64,000 nt of DNA from Acidobacteriota bacterium (GCA_016196035.1 JACPYM010000022.1:124001-188000), one strand, 5' to 3'. Positions 27,645 to 37,396 are shown, counted from the first letter of the stretch. Program-made: numbers and translations. The notes: generated by a model from the letters alone, not told the origin.

Positions 27645-29873
27645 ATGAGCAAACCCGGTTGGAACCCCAAACACTGGGCCGGCTTCGCCCCCAACGGCCT
27701 CGGCCAGGTGAAGCCGAATCACTATCTCGATATGGCGAAGATCGTCTGGCGCAACCGCGATCAACTGCCGTATGCCTGGCGCATCCTCTCGCAAGGCGTT
27801 TGCGACGGTTGCGCGTTGGGCACCAGCGGCTTGCACGATTACACGATGGACGGCGTGCACTTGTGCATGGTGCGGCTGGAATTGCTGCGGCTGAACACCA
27901 TGCCTGCACTTGATGTGCGCGTGTTGGAAGACGCCGACAAGTTGTCGCAAATGACAGCGGCGGAATTGCGCGAACTGGGCCGCCTGCCGTATCCGATGTT
28001 GCGGCGGCGTGGCGCACGCGGCTTCACGCGCGTGACGTGGGATGAAGCGTTGCAACTAGCGGCCAGCAAAGTGGCCGAAACCGATCCCAAACGCCTCGCC
28101 CTTTACGTAACCTCGCGCGGGCTGACGAACGAGGCGTATTACGTCGCGCAAAAGGTCGCGCGCTTCCTCGGCACCAATAACGTAGACAACTCCGCGCGCA
28201 TCTGCCACGCGCCCTCGACCGTCGCGATGAAACAGGCCCTCGGCGTCGCGGCTTCGACCGTGTCTTACAAGGATTGGATCGGCACTGACCTGCTTGTCTT
28301 TTTCGGCAGCAACACGCCGAACAACCAGCCGGTGACGACCAAATACATCTACTACGCCAAACAACAGGGCACGCGCGTCGCCGTCGTCAACCCTTACCGC
28401 GAACCGGGCCTCGAACGTTATTGGGTGCCGTCGGTGGCCGAAAGCGCGCTCTTCGGCACCAAGCTGGCCGACGAATTTTTCCAAGTCCACACCGGCGGCG
28501 ACCGTACCTTTATCGCGGGCGTGCTCAAACACCTGATCGAAAACGAATGGACGAACGAAGCGTTCATCAATACGCACACCAACGGCTTTGCTGAATTGAA
28601 GGCGAAGCTGCGCGCTTACGATTGGAAATTGCTGGAAGCCGCCGCAGGCATAGCGCGCGCAGAGATGCTGCGTTTCGCCCGCCTGCTGGCCGAGGCGAAA
28701 ACCGCCATCTTCGTTTGGTCAATGGGCATCACGCAGCACGCCGATGGCGTCGCCAATGTGCGCGCCATCGTTGACCTAGCCTTGGCGCGCGGTTTCATCG
28801 GCCAGCCCCACAGTGGCCTCGTCCCGATTCGCGGCCATTCCGGCGTACAAGGAGGCGCCGAAGTCGGTTGCGTGCCGAATCAATTTGCGATGGGAACCGC
28901 CGCTGATGCCGCAGGCGCGGCACACATGCGCACAGTCTGGGGCTTCGATCCGCCCACCACAAAAGGCTTGAACGCCGTGCAGATGATTGAAGCGGCGCAC
29001 GCGGGCGAACTGGATTGGTTCTATCAGAGCGGCGGCAACTTTTTGGAAACGTTGCCGGAGCCTGATTTCGTGCGCACGGCATTGACGCGCGTGCCGTTGC
29101 GCGTGCATCAGGACATTGTTTTGAGTCCGCAGATGTTCGTTGAACCGCGCGAGACCGTGTTGCTGTTGCCCGCGCGCACCCGCTATGAACAAAGCGGCGG
29201 CGGCACCGAGACGACGACCGAACGCCGCATCCTCTTCAGCCCCGAAATTCCTGGTCGCCGCATCGGCGAGGCAAAGAACGAATGGGAGATTCCGATGTTG
29301 ATCGCCGAACGCGCACACCCCGCTCGCGCACACCTGATTCATTTCACCGACGGCCAAGCCATCCGCAACGAAATCGCCCGCGCCGTGCCCGCTTACACAG
29401 GCATCGAAACGTTGCAAACAACCGGCGATCAGGTGCAATGGGGCGGCGCGCGGTTGTGCGAGTCGGAACAGGGCCAGCCAGCCTTCGCCACCGCCGACGG
29501 GCGCGCGCAGTTTTCGGTGCTCGAACTGGCGGCGGAAACTCCAGCGGGCAAGCTGCGGCTTTCGACGCGGCGCGGCAAACAGTTCAACAGCATGGTGCAA
29601 AGCGCGCGTGACCCCTTGAATGGCGCTCATCGCAATGACGTGCTGATGAATGCGGACGACGCGCGGCGGCTGGGGTTGAAAGAAGGTGATGCCATTCGCT
29701 TGCACAATGAAAGCGGCGAACTGCGCGGACGCTGCCGCCTCGCGCCCATCGCGCCCGGCAACGTGCAAGTGCACTGGCCCGAAGGCAACGTGCTGCTCAA
29801 ACGCGGCGTGTGCGACCCCGAATGCGGCATCCCGGATTTCAACGCGTTGGTTGAGGTCGAACGTCTTGCCTAA
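27645..29873 (+). CDS. FdhF/YdeP-type molybdopterin oxidoreductase, alpha subunit
   Basis: 742 residues. [54 protein letters not shown], and the molybdopterin-binding blocks [46 protein letters not shown] and [13 protein letters not shown] match the YdeP-like branch of the DMSO reductase/formate dehydrogenase family. The N-terminal cluster is only [12 protein letters not shown], two close Cys rather than the four of a standard [4Fe-4S] site, as is usual in YdeP-like proteins. ATG 27645 follows a repeat; an upstream continuation of the frame to 27303 lacks conservation. The substrate is unknown; E. coli YdeP is linked to acid resistance. Confidence 0.9.
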   Translation: MSKPGWNPKHWAGFAPNGLGQVKPNHYLDMAKIVWRNRDQLPYAWRILSQGVCDGCALGTSGLHDYTMDGVHLCMVRLELLRLNTMPALDVRVLEDADKLSQMTAAELRELGRLPYPMLRRRGARGFTRVTWDEALQLAASKVAETDPKRLALYVTSRGLTNEAYYVAQKVARFLGTNNVDNSARICHAPSTVAMKQALGVAASTVSYKDWIGTDLLVFFGSNTPNNQPVTTKYIYYAKQQGTRVAVVNPYREPGLERYWVPSVAESALFGTKLADEFFQVHTGGDRTFIAGVLKHLIENEWTNEAFINTHTNGFAELKAKLRAYDWKLLEAAAGIARAEMLRFARLLAEAKTAIFVWSMGITQHADGVANVRAIVDLALARGFIGQPHSGLVPIRGHSGVQGGAEVGCVPNQFAMGTAADAAGAAHMRTVWGFDPPTTKGLNAVQMIEAAHAGELDWFYQSGGNFLETLPEPDFVRTALTRVPLRVHQDIVLSPQMFVEPRETVLLLPARTRYEQSGGGTETTTERRILFSPEIPGRRIGEAKNEWEIPMLIAERAHPARAHLIHFTDGQAIRNEIARAVPAYTGIETLQTTGDQVQWGGARLCESEQGQPAFATADGRAQFSVLELAAETPAGKLRLSTRRGKQFNSMVQSARDPLNGAHRNDVLMNADDARRLGLKEGDAIRLHNESGELRGRCRLAPIAPGNVQVHWPEGNVLLKRGVCDPECGIPDFNALVEVERLA

Positions 29874-29935
29874 GCTCCGATTGGCGTGTGGGTGAATTGA
29901 TTGCCGTGTTTTTCTGTCAGGCTTATACTCCGGCT

Positions 29936-30352
29936 ATGTCACGACGTGACAAAATCCACGACGCGGTCAGACAGGCGCTCACCAAGGACGGCTGGACGAT
30001 CACGGCTGACCCGTTTGAAATCGAGTACGAGGAAGCGCGGTTGCGCGCAGACCTAGCCGCTGAGCGCATGCTGGCCGCCGAACGCGCTGAGGAACGCATC
30101 ATCGTCGAAATCAAAAGCTTTCTCAGCCCTTCACCGCTGCACGAACTGCAAGCCGCCATCGGCCAATATCAGATGTACTTGATGTGCCTCGAAACGGCGG
30201 CCCCGGAACGACGATTATTTCTCGCCATCAGCCAGCCAGTTTGGGAGAGCTTGTTTACGCTGAAAATCACCCAGGATTTTATCCGCCGCTTCCCGCTGCG
30301 CCTCTTTGTCGTCAACCTGCAAACCGAGGAGATTGTGTTATGGAAAGAGTAA
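29936..30352 (+). CDS. xisH: XisH-family protein (PD-(D/E)XK-like nuclease fold)
   Basis: 138 residues. KIHDAVRQALTKDGWTITADP matches the XisH N-terminus (xHDAVkxALxKDGWTIT.DP). RADLAAERMLAAER then ERIIVEIKSFLSPSPLHELQAAIGQYQMY fit a PD-(D/E)XK nuclease core: an Asp, E-x-K and a downstream Q-x-x-x-Y. In Anabaena XisH and XisI are needed for excision of the fdxN element. Homologue pairs far from any such element are common, so their general role is open. Stop overlaps the xisI start by 13 bases. Confidence 0.88.
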   Translation: MSRRDKIHDAVRQALTKDGWTITADPFEIEYEEARLRADLAAERMLAAERAEERIIVEIKSFLSPSPLHELQAAIGQYQMYLMCLETAAPERRLFLAISQPVWESLFTLKITQDFIRRFPLRLFVVNLQTEEIVLWKE

Positions 30353-30708
30353 CGGAATACCGCCGCCTCATCCGGCAAATTATGGAAGCCCACGCCCGCC
30401 CCGCCGCCGCCAGCTTCCCCGCCACAGGCGTCGAAAAGCTGTTGATTATGGATGAGGAACGCGGCCATTACCTGTTGCTGAAATTGGGCTGGCAAGGGCA
30501 TCAGCGTATCGAGTGGACGCTGCTGCACGTCAGACTCAAGGACGGCCAGATTTGGATCGAACACGACCTGACCGAAGACGGCATCGCCACGGAATTGCTC
30601 GCGGCCGGTGTGCCACAAGACGACATTGTGTTGGCTTTCCACCTGCCGGAACTGCGGCAGTACGTCGAATTCACGCCTGCCCGCACGGCGGCGGCGCTTG
30701 GCGCTTGA
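30340..30708 (+). CDS. xisI: XisI-family protein
   Basis: 122 residues. EYRRLIRQIMEAHARP, VEKLLIMDEERGHYLLLKLGWQGHQRIEW, LLHVRLKDGQIWIEHDLTEDGIATELLAAGVPQDDIVLAFH are the family blocks, with GVP.DDIVL.FH near the end. It starts inside the end of xisH, so the two proteins are made together and probably form a complex. No xis excision target or fdxN element is visible here. A shorter reading frame is not needed because ATG 30340 begins exactly at the conserved MERV.EYR start. Confidence 0.88.
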   Translation: MERVTEYRRLIRQIMEAHARPAAASFPATGVEKLLIMDEERGHYLLLKLGWQGHQRIEWTLLHVRLKDGQIWIEHDLTEDGIATELLAAGVPQDDIVLAFHLPELRQYVEFTPARTAAALGA

Positions 30709-30791
30709 AGCCACTTGCTTGCCGTGTCTGCCCTGCCATTGCGCCTTTATTGCTATCAACCGTTGTAGATGGGTTGAACCATTCACCAACC

Positions 30792-30797
30792 AGGAGG
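30792..30797 (+). promoter_or_regulatory. Perfect Shine-Dalgarno AGGAGG deciding the TPR-CHAT start
   Basis: AGGAGG lies 6 bases before ATG 30804, so the longer frame running back to 30513 through xisI is not the real start. Confidence 0.85.
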
Positions 30798-30803
30798 CTT
30801 AAG

Positions 30804-33800
30804 ATGAATCCCTCAACGACCCTCTCCGCGCTTGCCTTGTCCTTTCCCCGGATCTTTGCTCGACCACTGCGCGCGTTGTGTCTGCTGTTTTGGTTGCCGC
30901 TCTGGCTGCTGCCGTCGTCGCTGGTGCAGGCGCAAACTGGCGTGGGCACATCGCCAACCGCACCAAGTCAGGCTGAGGAGCGCACGTTGAAGCTGGGCGA
31001 GCCGGTCGAACGCGAGTTGGCGGGCGGGCAGCAGCATGCTTATCAGATCACGCTGAGCGCTGGGCAGTATCTGAACGTAGTGGTGGAGCAGCGCGGGATT
31101 GATGTGGTCGTGACGCTGAGCGGGCCGGATGGCAAGCAATTGCTTGAGGTAGACAGCCCAAACGGATCACAAGGAACTGAACCAGTACTGTGGGTTGCGG
31201 AGGTCGGCGGGACCTATCGGCTTGAGGTTCGTTCGTTGGAGAAGACCGCGAAGACTGGGCGTTACGAAGCAAAACTCAACGAAGCGCATCCGGCAACCGC
31301 AAGTGACCGCGCTCAGGTTGCAAAATCACTCGCCTTGTTGGAAGTAACGCAACTGGATGCTGAAGCGAGTACACTTCGTAATGCAGGTCAATACGACAAA
31401 GCTTTGCCTTTGGCTGAACGCGCGCTGGCGGTCTGTGAGAAAGCACTCGGCGCGGAGCATCCCACCACCGCCACCTCGCTCAAAAACCTCGCCGAACTCT
31501 ACGACGACAAAGGCGACTATGCGAAAGCCGAGCCGCTCTATCAACGCGCATTAGCGATCCGTGAAAAGACGCTCGGCCCCGAGCATCCCGCCACCGCCAC
31601 TGTGCTCAACAACCTTGCCTTGCTCTACTGCCACGACAAAGGCAACTACGCGCAAGCCGAGCCGTACTATCAACGCGCGCTGGCAATCTATGAAAAAACG
31701 CTCGGCCCGGAACATCCCTACACCTCCACCGCACTCAACAACCTCGCCGAACTTTACCGAAGCAAAGGCGACTATGCGAAAGCCGAGCCGCTCTACCAAC
31801 GCGCGCTGGCGATCCGTGAGAAGACGCTCGGCCCTGAGCATCCTGACACCGCCACTGTGCTCAACAACCTCGCCTTGGTCTACGAAAGCGGCCGCGATTA
31901 CGCCAAAGCCGAACCGCTTTACCAACGCTCGATGGCGATCAAAGAGAAAACACTCGGCCCTGAGCATCCCTACACTGCACAATCGTTTGACAATCTCGCT
32001 TTGCTTTACACGGATAAAGGCGATTATGCGAAGGCTGAGCCACTCTATCAACGCGCGCTAGCGATCCTTGGGACTGCACGCGGCCCTAACCATCCGGATG
32101 TGGCTACCGTGCTTAACAACCTCGCAGTGCTTTACAAAGATAAAGGCGATTATGCGAAGGCCGGGCCGCTCTATCAACGCGCGCTGATGATCCTGGAGAA
32201 GGCGCGCGGCCCCAATCATCCTGATGTCGCCACCCTGCTCAGAAATCTCGCTTGGCTTTGCCGCGCTAATGGTGACATCCAACAAGCAATAACCATTGCT
32301 GCACGTGCGGCTGAGAGCAGCGAGTTCAGTCTCAATCAAACTCTCGTCATTGGCTCAGAGCGCCAAAAGCTCCTCTTTTTGGCGCTCTGTGAGCGGGAAA
32401 CCAACCTTATCTTGTCGCTGCACAAATCCGCACCCACTGATTCGCAAGCCTTGAAGCTGGCCCTTACCACGCTCCTGCGCCGCAAAGGCCGCGGGTTGGA
32501 GGCGGCAAGCGATGCCATTGCGACCCTGCGCCGCCGTGCAAAACCCGAAGACCAAGCCTTGCTCGACAAGCTCGTTGCTACGCGCTCACAGTTGGCGGTT
32601 TTGACCCTCAAAGGGCGGCAACAAAGCGATCCTGTCCAATTCAAAGCGCAACTCAAGCAATTGGCGGATGAAGCTGACAACCTGGAAGCCAATCTCAATT
32701 CACGCAGCGCTGAACTCCGTGCGCAAGCGCAACCGGTGACGATTGAAGCGATTCAAGCAGCGCTTCCCGCTGAGGCGGCGCTGATCGAGTTCGCCACCTA
32801 TCGCGCCTACGATGCCAAGACCAAAAAGAATGGCCCACTGCATTACGTCACCTATGCGCTCGCCGCACAAGGTCAGCCACGCTGGGTGGAGCTAGGCGAG
32901 GCCAAGCCGATTGATGCTGCGGTCGAAAGATTACGGCAAGCCTTGCGCGATAAGAATCGGTTGGATGTGAAACAACTGGCGCGCGCGGTGGATGAAAAAG
33001 TAATGCGACCGGTACGCGCACTGCTCGGCCAGACGCGGCACGTCTTCATCTCGCCGGACGGCGCGCTCAATCTGATCCCCTTTGCTGCGCTGGTGGATGA
33101 ACACAATCGTTACCTGGTGCAGCGGTACGACTTCAGCTACCTGACCAGCGGGCGCGATCTGTTGCGCTTGCAGGTCAAACAACCCGGCAAGCAAACGGCA
33201 ATGGTCGTCGCCAATCCCGATTTCGGCGAAGAGGCCAACGCGGGCGCGGCGCGGCAACGCGGCTTGGTCTACCACCCCGGCACCAAGGCGGCGACGGGCG
33301 AAGGCGCGGTGCTGGCGGGCTATTACTTCCCGCCTCTGCAAGGAACGGCGGGCGAGGCGCGCGCGCTCAAGGCCATGCTGACGGACGCGACCGTGCTGAC
33401 CCAGGGGCAAGCGACCGAAGCCGCGCTCAAACAGGTCAGCGGCCTGCGCATTCTGCACATCGCCACGCACGGCTTCTTCCTCGAAAATCAGAAACCTGCT
33501 GTGGCGGAAGAGCGCGGATTGAAGATGGTCGGTCTGGAAGAACCAATGGCGGTCGGGCAGATCGAGAATCCGTTGCTGCGGTCGGGCTTGGCGCTGGCGG
33601 GCGCGAATCGGCCAACGAGTGGCGCGGGCGATGACGGCATCCTCACGGCGCAGGAAGCCGCCGGCCTCGATCTGTGGGGCACCAAACTGGTCGTGCTCTC
33701 GGCCTGCGACACGGGCGTGGGCGAGGTCAAAAATGGCGAGGGCGTTTACGGCTTGCGGCGCGCGCTGGTGCTGGCCGGCAGCGAAACGCAGGTGATGAGC

Positions 33801-34019
33801 CTGTGGCCGGTCTCGGACAAGGGGACGCGCGATTTGATGATTGATTATTACCGCCGCTTGCTGCGGGGAGAAGAGCGCAGTGCGGCGTTGCGGCAGGTGC
33901 AATTGCGCATGCTGGCATCCAACAGAGCCGCCAATGCTCAGCGGACAGCGCGTGATTACAGCCATCCGTATTACTGGGCCAGCTTCATTCAATCGGGCGA
34001 ATGGCGGAAGCTGGATTGA
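30804..34019 (+). CDS. Secreted TPR-CHAT protein (caspase-like protease family)
   Basis: 1071 residues. After a hydrophobic N-terminus (LCLLFWLPLWLLPSSLVQAQ) a PPC-like domain follows (GGQQHAYQITLSAGQYLNV...SGPDGKQLLEVDS). Seven about 42-residue kinesin-light-chain-type TPRs then run over residues about 195-495 (A.PLYQRALAI.EK.LGPEHP.TA..LNNLA.LY). The C-terminal CHAT domain has His889 in HIATHGFF and Cys968 in LSACDTG, the His-Cys dyad of clan CD proteases, with GEGVYGLRRALVLAGS and MSLWPVSDKGTRDLM after it. All CHAT landmarks are intact. The protein would be exported, and the substrate is unknown. Such TPR-CHAT proteins are numerous in Acidobacteriota and cyanobacteria. Confidence 0.9.
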   Translation: MNPSTTLSALALSFPRIFARPLRALCLLFWLPLWLLPSSLVQAQTGVGTSPTAPSQAEERTLKLGEPVERELAGGQQHAYQITLSAGQYLNVVVEQRGIDVVVTLSGPDGKQLLEVDSPNGSQGTEPVLWVAEVGGTYRLEVRSLEKTAKTGRYEAKLNEAHPATASDRAQVAKSLALLEVTQLDAEASTLRNAGQYDKALPLAERALAVCEKALGAEHPTTATSLKNLAELYDDKGDYAKAEPLYQRALAIREKTLGPEHPATATVLNNLALLYCHDKGNYAQAEPYYQRALAIYEKTLGPEHPYTSTALNNLAELYRSKGDYAKAEPLYQRALAIREKTLGPEHPDTATVLNNLALVYESGRDYAKAEPLYQRSMAIKEKTLGPEHPYTAQSFDNLALLYTDKGDYAKAEPLYQRALAILGTARGPNHPDVATVLNNLAVLYKDKGDYAKAGPLYQRALMILEKARGPNHPDVATLLRNLAWLCRANGDIQQAITIAARAAESSEFSLNQTLVIGSERQKLLFLALCERETNLILSLHKSAPTDSQALKLALTTLLRRKGRGLEAASDAIATLRRRAKPEDQALLDKLVATRSQLAVLTLKGRQQSDPVQFKAQLKQLADEADNLEANLNSRSAELRAQAQPVTIEAIQAALPAEAALIEFATYRAYDAKTKKNGPLHYVTYALAAQGQPRWVELGEAKPIDAAVERLRQALRDKNRLDVKQLARAVDEKVMRPVRALLGQTRHVFISPDGALNLIPFAALVDEHNRYLVQRYDFSYLTSGRDLLRLQVKQPGKQTAMVVANPDFGEEANAGAARQRGLVYHPGTKAATGEGAVLAGYYFPPLQGTAGEARALKAMLTDATVLTQGQATEAALKQVSGLRILHIATHGFFLENQKPAVAEERGLKMVGLEEPMAVGQIENPLLRSGLALAGANRPTSGAGDDGILTAQEAAGLDLWGTKLVVLSACDTGVGEVKNGEGVYGLRRALVLAGSETQVMSLWPVSDKGTRDLMIDYYRRLLRGEERSAALRQVQLRMLASNRAANAQRTARDYSHPYYWASFIQSGEWRKLD
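31420..32250 (+). repeat. Tandem 126-bp coding repeats (TPR array)
   Basis: Inside the TPR-CHAT gene seven units of about 42 codons repeat with near-identical words such as GAGAAGACGCTCGG, CTCAACAACCTCGC and AAAGCCGAGCCGCT. Unit 3 has one extra codon (CHDKGN). The similarity at DNA level shows recent duplication or recombination. Confidence 0.75.
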
Positions 34020-34088
34020 GCTTGGGAACCTGCTGCTCTTCGATACGTGACGGTGGCCGAGACGAGCGCAGCCTTAAAGCGAAGCAAC

Positions 34089-34238
34089 CGAGCTTGGAAC
34101 ACCGGTTGAAAAGTACGCTGTGGCGCCCAAGCGTTCAGAGTTCCGCCTTTAGGCGGCTGCGGCGCGCCACCGCCTAAAGGCGGAACTCTGAACGCTTGCA
34201 CTTGCTGCGCTCAGTTGTACTTGAGTGTTCCAAGCTCG
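34089..34238. repeat. Nested inverted-repeat element
   Basis: Outer arms CGAGCTTGGAACAC (34089-34102) and its exact complement at 34225-34238 enclose a second, perfect 28-bp inverted repeat (34129-34156 and 34170-34197, 13-base loop). The inner stem contains the words TTCCGCC and CCTTTAGGCGG. It fills most of the spacer between the TPR-CHAT and epimerase genes. Confidence 0.85.
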
Positions 34239-34291
34239 AATGTCCTGATTTAGATTTAGAGAAACTTGGCGGACGATAACCGTGGAAGACA

Positions 34292-35443
34292 ATGAGAGAT
34301 TCAGCAAATAACAAAAGATTGATAATCGTGCTCGCGCTAGGCGCTGTACTGGCGCTCGGCGCAGGCTTTCAGAACAAACCCAAAAGCAAAGCCGCGATCA
34401 AGCAAGAAGCTTTCGGCCAACTCCCCGACGGCACGCCCGTTGAACTGTTCACGCTGACCAACCGCAACGGCATGGAAGCGCGCATCACCAATTACGGCGG
34501 CATCCTCGTCTCGCTCAAAACGGCGGATCGCAGCGGGCAATTCGCCGACGTGGTGTTGGGTTATGGCACGCTGGCGGCGTATGTGAAACGCAACCCGATG
34601 TTCGGCGCGCTGGTGGGCCGCTATGCCGGACGCATCGCCAAAGCCAAATTCATGCTGAACGGCACGGAATACCAACTGGCGCGCAACAGCGGCGAAAACC
34701 ACATCCACGGCGGGCCGAAAGGCTTCGACAAACAGGTGTGGCAGGCGAAACCGATCACCCGCAAAGATGGCGTCGCGTTGGAGCTGAGTTACTTGAGCAA
34801 AGATGGCGAGGAAGGCTACCCCGGCAATCTGGCGGTCACGGTGACCTACACGCTGACCAATGACAATGCCTTGCGGCTGGATTACGGCGCGACGACGGAT
34901 AAGGACACGGTGCTCAACCTGACCAATCATTCCTATTTCAATCTGGCTGGCGCGGGCGATGTGTTGCGCCACGAAATCATAATCGCTGCCGACCGCTTCA
35001 CGGTTGGGGATGACAAGCTGATTCCGACCGGCGAAGTGCGCGCGGTCAACGGCACGCCGCTCGACTTCCGGCAAATGACGGCGATTGGGGCGCGCATCAA
35101 TGATTCGTATGAGCAGATCAAGTTGGCACGCGGCTACGATCACAACTACGTGCTGAATCACAAACCGGGTGTGCTGGGGCTGGCGGCGAAAGTAAGCGAC
35201 CCCGCGTCAGGTCGCCTGATGGAAGTCTATACGACCGAGCCGGGCGTAGTCTTTTACACGAGCAATGGATTCAACGGCAGTCTCATTGGCAAAGGCGGCC
35301 AAGCCTATGTGAAGCACGCGGGTTTCTGTTTAGAGATGCAGCATTTCCCCGATTCGCCGCACCATCCTGAGTTCCCTTCGACGGTGCTCAAAAAGGGCGC
35401 GAAATATCAGGCGACGACGGTCTTCAAGTTTTCGGAGAAGTAG
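34292..35443 (+). CDS. galM: Aldose 1-epimerase (mutarotase), membrane-targeted
   Basis: 383 residues. The N-terminus has a hydrophobic segment (LIIVLALGAVLALGAGFQ) then the epimerase fold: TNRNGMEARITNYGGILVSL, FGALVGRYAGRIAKAKF, NSGENHIHGGPKGFDKQVW (catalytic His), NLTNHSYFNLAGAG (second His) and CLEMQHFPDSPHHPEFPS (catalytic Glu in LE-x-Q). It interconverts alpha and beta forms of sugars, here probably outside the cytoplasm. Start 34292 as annotated; no strong ribosome site is seen. Confidence 0.9.
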   Translation: MRDSANNKRLIIVLALGAVLALGAGFQNKPKSKAAIKQEAFGQLPDGTPVELFTLTNRNGMEARITNYGGILVSLKTADRSGQFADVVLGYGTLAAYVKRNPMFGALVGRYAGRIAKAKFMLNGTEYQLARNSGENHIHGGPKGFDKQVWQAKPITRKDGVALELSYLSKDGEEGYPGNLAVTVTYTLTNDNALRLDYGATTDKDTVLNLTNHSYFNLAGAGDVLRHEIIIAADRFTVGDDKLIPTGEVRAVNGTPLDFRQMTAIGARINDSYEQIKLARGYDHNYVLNHKPGVLGLAAKVSDPASGRLMEVYTTEPGVVFYTSNGFNGSLIGKGGQAYVKHAGFCLEMQHFPDSPHHPEFPSTVLKKGAKYQATTVFKFSEK

Positions 35444-35448
35444 CGAAA

Positions 35449-35553
35449 ACAGTACGGGGAGTGTGCGCGACCTGAGTCTTGGCATGAGGCGTACTGGTTT
35501 CTGTCAGCACTTTAGCTTGCGACGGCTCAGGTCGCTCACGCTCCCCGTACTGT
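35449..35553. repeat. Near-perfect 28-bp inverted repeat
   Basis: Arms 35449-35476 and 35526-35553 pair over 26 of 28 bases (ACAGTACGGGGAG outermost). The arms begin with the same ACAGTAC/GTACTGT words as the repeat at 23889 but continue differently. It lies between the epimerase stop and the glycyl-tRNA synthetase leader. Confidence 0.75.
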
Positions 35554-35680
35554 TCACACAGTACGCAAGCCTACCTGCCATCTTCGTCTATCCCGCCAAG
35601 TCATTGGTAGACCGTCCAGCGGCCCTCTGCTAATATCCGCCTTCGTTTTTTTCATCCAACAGAGAGGTAAAGTAACAACG

Positions 35681-37396
35681 ATGGCAGCATCGAGCATGGA
35701 AAAGATCGTCAGCCTGTGCAAACGGCGCGGTTTCATTTTTGCCAATTCGGAAATTTACGGCGGCATCGGTTCGACCTGGGATTACGGGCCGCTGGGCATT
35801 GAACTCAAAAACAACGTGATGCGCGCGTGGTGGCGCGCCGTCGTTTATGACCGCGAAGACATGGAGGGCCTCGACGCCGCCATCCTGATGAACCGGCTGG
35901 TCTGGAAGTATTCCGGCCACGAGGCGACCTTCTCTGACCCGCTGGTTGACTGCCGCGAATGCGGCAAGCGCAGCCGCGCCGATCACCTCAAAGACGGCAA
36001 GTGTCCAAGCTGCGGTTCGACCAATTTGACGGAGCCGCGCAACTTCAATCTGATGTTCAAAACGACCGTCGGCCCGGTCGAGAGCGACGAGAACATCGCT
36101 TACCTACGCCCCGAAACCGCGCAGGGCATCTTCGTCAACTTCGCCAACGTGCAACAGGCGATGCGACGCAAACTGCCGTTTGGCATTGCCCAAATCGGCA
36201 AGGCCTTTCGCAACGAGATCACGCCCGGCAACTTCACCTTCCGCACACGCGAGTTCGAGCAGATGGAGATCGAATACTTCTGCAAGCCGCCGCAGTTTTT
36301 GCAGCCGGATGAGAAGAACGATGTGGAATTGCACGCCGAATGGGTCGAGCAGCGCTTCAACTGGTACGTCAACCTCGGCCTCGATCCCGAAAAGCTGATC
36401 AAACGCGAACAGGCCAAAGAGGAATTGGCGCATTACGCCAAAGCGACGGTGGACATCGAATACCGCTTCCCCGGTTCGCTCGGTTACAGCGAACTAGAGG
36501 GTATCGCCAACCGGCAGGATTACGATTTGTCAGCCCACAGCCGCGACATTCCTGAAGCGGACTTGCAGCGGTTGAAGCTGGAAGCCAACGCGCACACGAC
36601 CACGAAGCTGGATTATTTCGACGATCAGTTTGTTGATCCGGCCACGGGCAAGAGGGGCGCGAAGTATGTGCCGTATGTGATCGAACCTTCGGCGGGCGCG
36701 ACGCGGGCGACGCTGGCGTTTTTGTGCGAGGCGTATAACGAAGAGTTGGTGAGCCATCCAAGTGAAGAAGCCTTGAAGCCGTTGCGCGAGGCGCTTGCCG
36801 CAGCGGTCAAAAACATTGCGAAAAAGATCGCTGAAGCGGACAAGCTCACGCAAAAAGGCGAGTCTGCCAATCCCACGGCGGAGCAACTCACGACCATCCT
36901 CACGGCGCTTGGGCAAGCCGAAGTGGGCTTGCCGCAAACGCTGCTCGATGTAGAAGACGCTTGCAATCTGCCCGGCGCTGACCGCGTTGAATTGCTGAAA
37001 AAAGCCCGGCCCATCGCGGCCAAGCTTTGCGACGAATTCACGCGCGTGGTACTCAAGCTGCATCCCACGCTTGCGCCAATCAAAGTCGCCATCTTCCCGC
37101 TCAAAAAGAACGAGCCACGCATCGTCGAAATCGCCAAGCAGATCAAACGCAATCTGCAACCAACTATGCGCGCCGTATATGACGATTCGGCGGGCATCGG
37201 CAAGCTCTATCGCCGCCAGGACGAGATCGGCACGCCGTTTTGCATCACGGTGGATTTCGACACGCTGGGCGAAGGCAAAGACGCCAATAGCGCCGACAGC
37301 AAAGGTACTGTGACCGTGCGCGAACGCGATTCGATGCAGCAGGAGCGCGTGGCGATTGCGCAACTCGAAAGCTATTTGCTAAGCAAGCTGCGTTGA
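35681..37396 (+). CDS. glyS: Glycyl-tRNA synthetase, alpha2 type, with an extra segment
   Basis: 571 residues against about 460-510 for most alpha2-type enzymes. Class II motifs are present: GPLGIELKNNVMRAWWR (motif 1 region), FRNEITPGNFTFRTREFEQME (motif 2) and IEPSAGATRATLAFLCEAY near residue 335 (motif 3). A zinc-ribbon CRECGK...CPSCGS lies at residues 91-113. The anticodon-binding domain starts at about 453 (VVLKLHPTLAPIKVAIFPL). Residues about 358-452 form an insertion rich in Ala, Leu and Lys that most bacterial GlyRS lack, probably a helical domain between core and anticodon domain. It charges tRNA-Gly. Confidence 0.95.
   Translation: MAASSMEKIVSLCKRRGFIFANSEIYGGIGSTWDYGPLGIELKNNVMRAWWRAVVYDREDMEGLDAAILMNRLVWKYSGHEATFSDPLVDCRECGKRSRADHLKDGKCPSCGSTNLTEPRNFNLMFKTTVGPVESDENIAYLRPETAQGIFVNFANVQQAMRRKLPFGIAQIGKAFRNEITPGNFTFRTREFEQMEIEYFCKPPQFLQPDEKNDVELHAEWVEQRFNWYVNLGLDPEKLIKREQAKEELAHYAKATVDIEYRFPGSLGYSELEGIANRQDYDLSAHSRDIPEADLQRLKLEANAHTTTKLDYFDDQFVDPATGKRGAKYVPYVIEPSAGATRATLAFLCEAYNEELVSHPSEEALKPLREALAAAVKNIAKKIAEADKLTQKGESANPTAEQLTTILTALGQAEVGLPQTLLDVEDACNLPGADRVELLKKARPIAAKLCDEFTRVVLKLHPTLAPIKVAIFPLKKNEPRIVEIAKQIKRNLQPTMRAVYDDSAGIGKLYRRQDEIGTPFCITVDFDTLGEGKDANSADSKGTVTVRERDSMQQERVAIAQLESYLLSKLR

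Noticed and set aside
29936-30708. XisH/XisI taken as evidence of an fdxN-type excisable element
   Set aside because: No recombinase (XisF-like), no element ends and no nif genes are in the window; the pair is common without them.
31420-32250. 126-bp repeats considered as CRISPR or satellite DNA
   Set aside because: They stay in frame and encode TPR motifs inside one long gene.
32931-33992. 353-codon minus-strand frame opposite the CHAT domain
   Set aside because: The sense strand has the intact His-Cys CHAT motifs; the antisense frame shows none.
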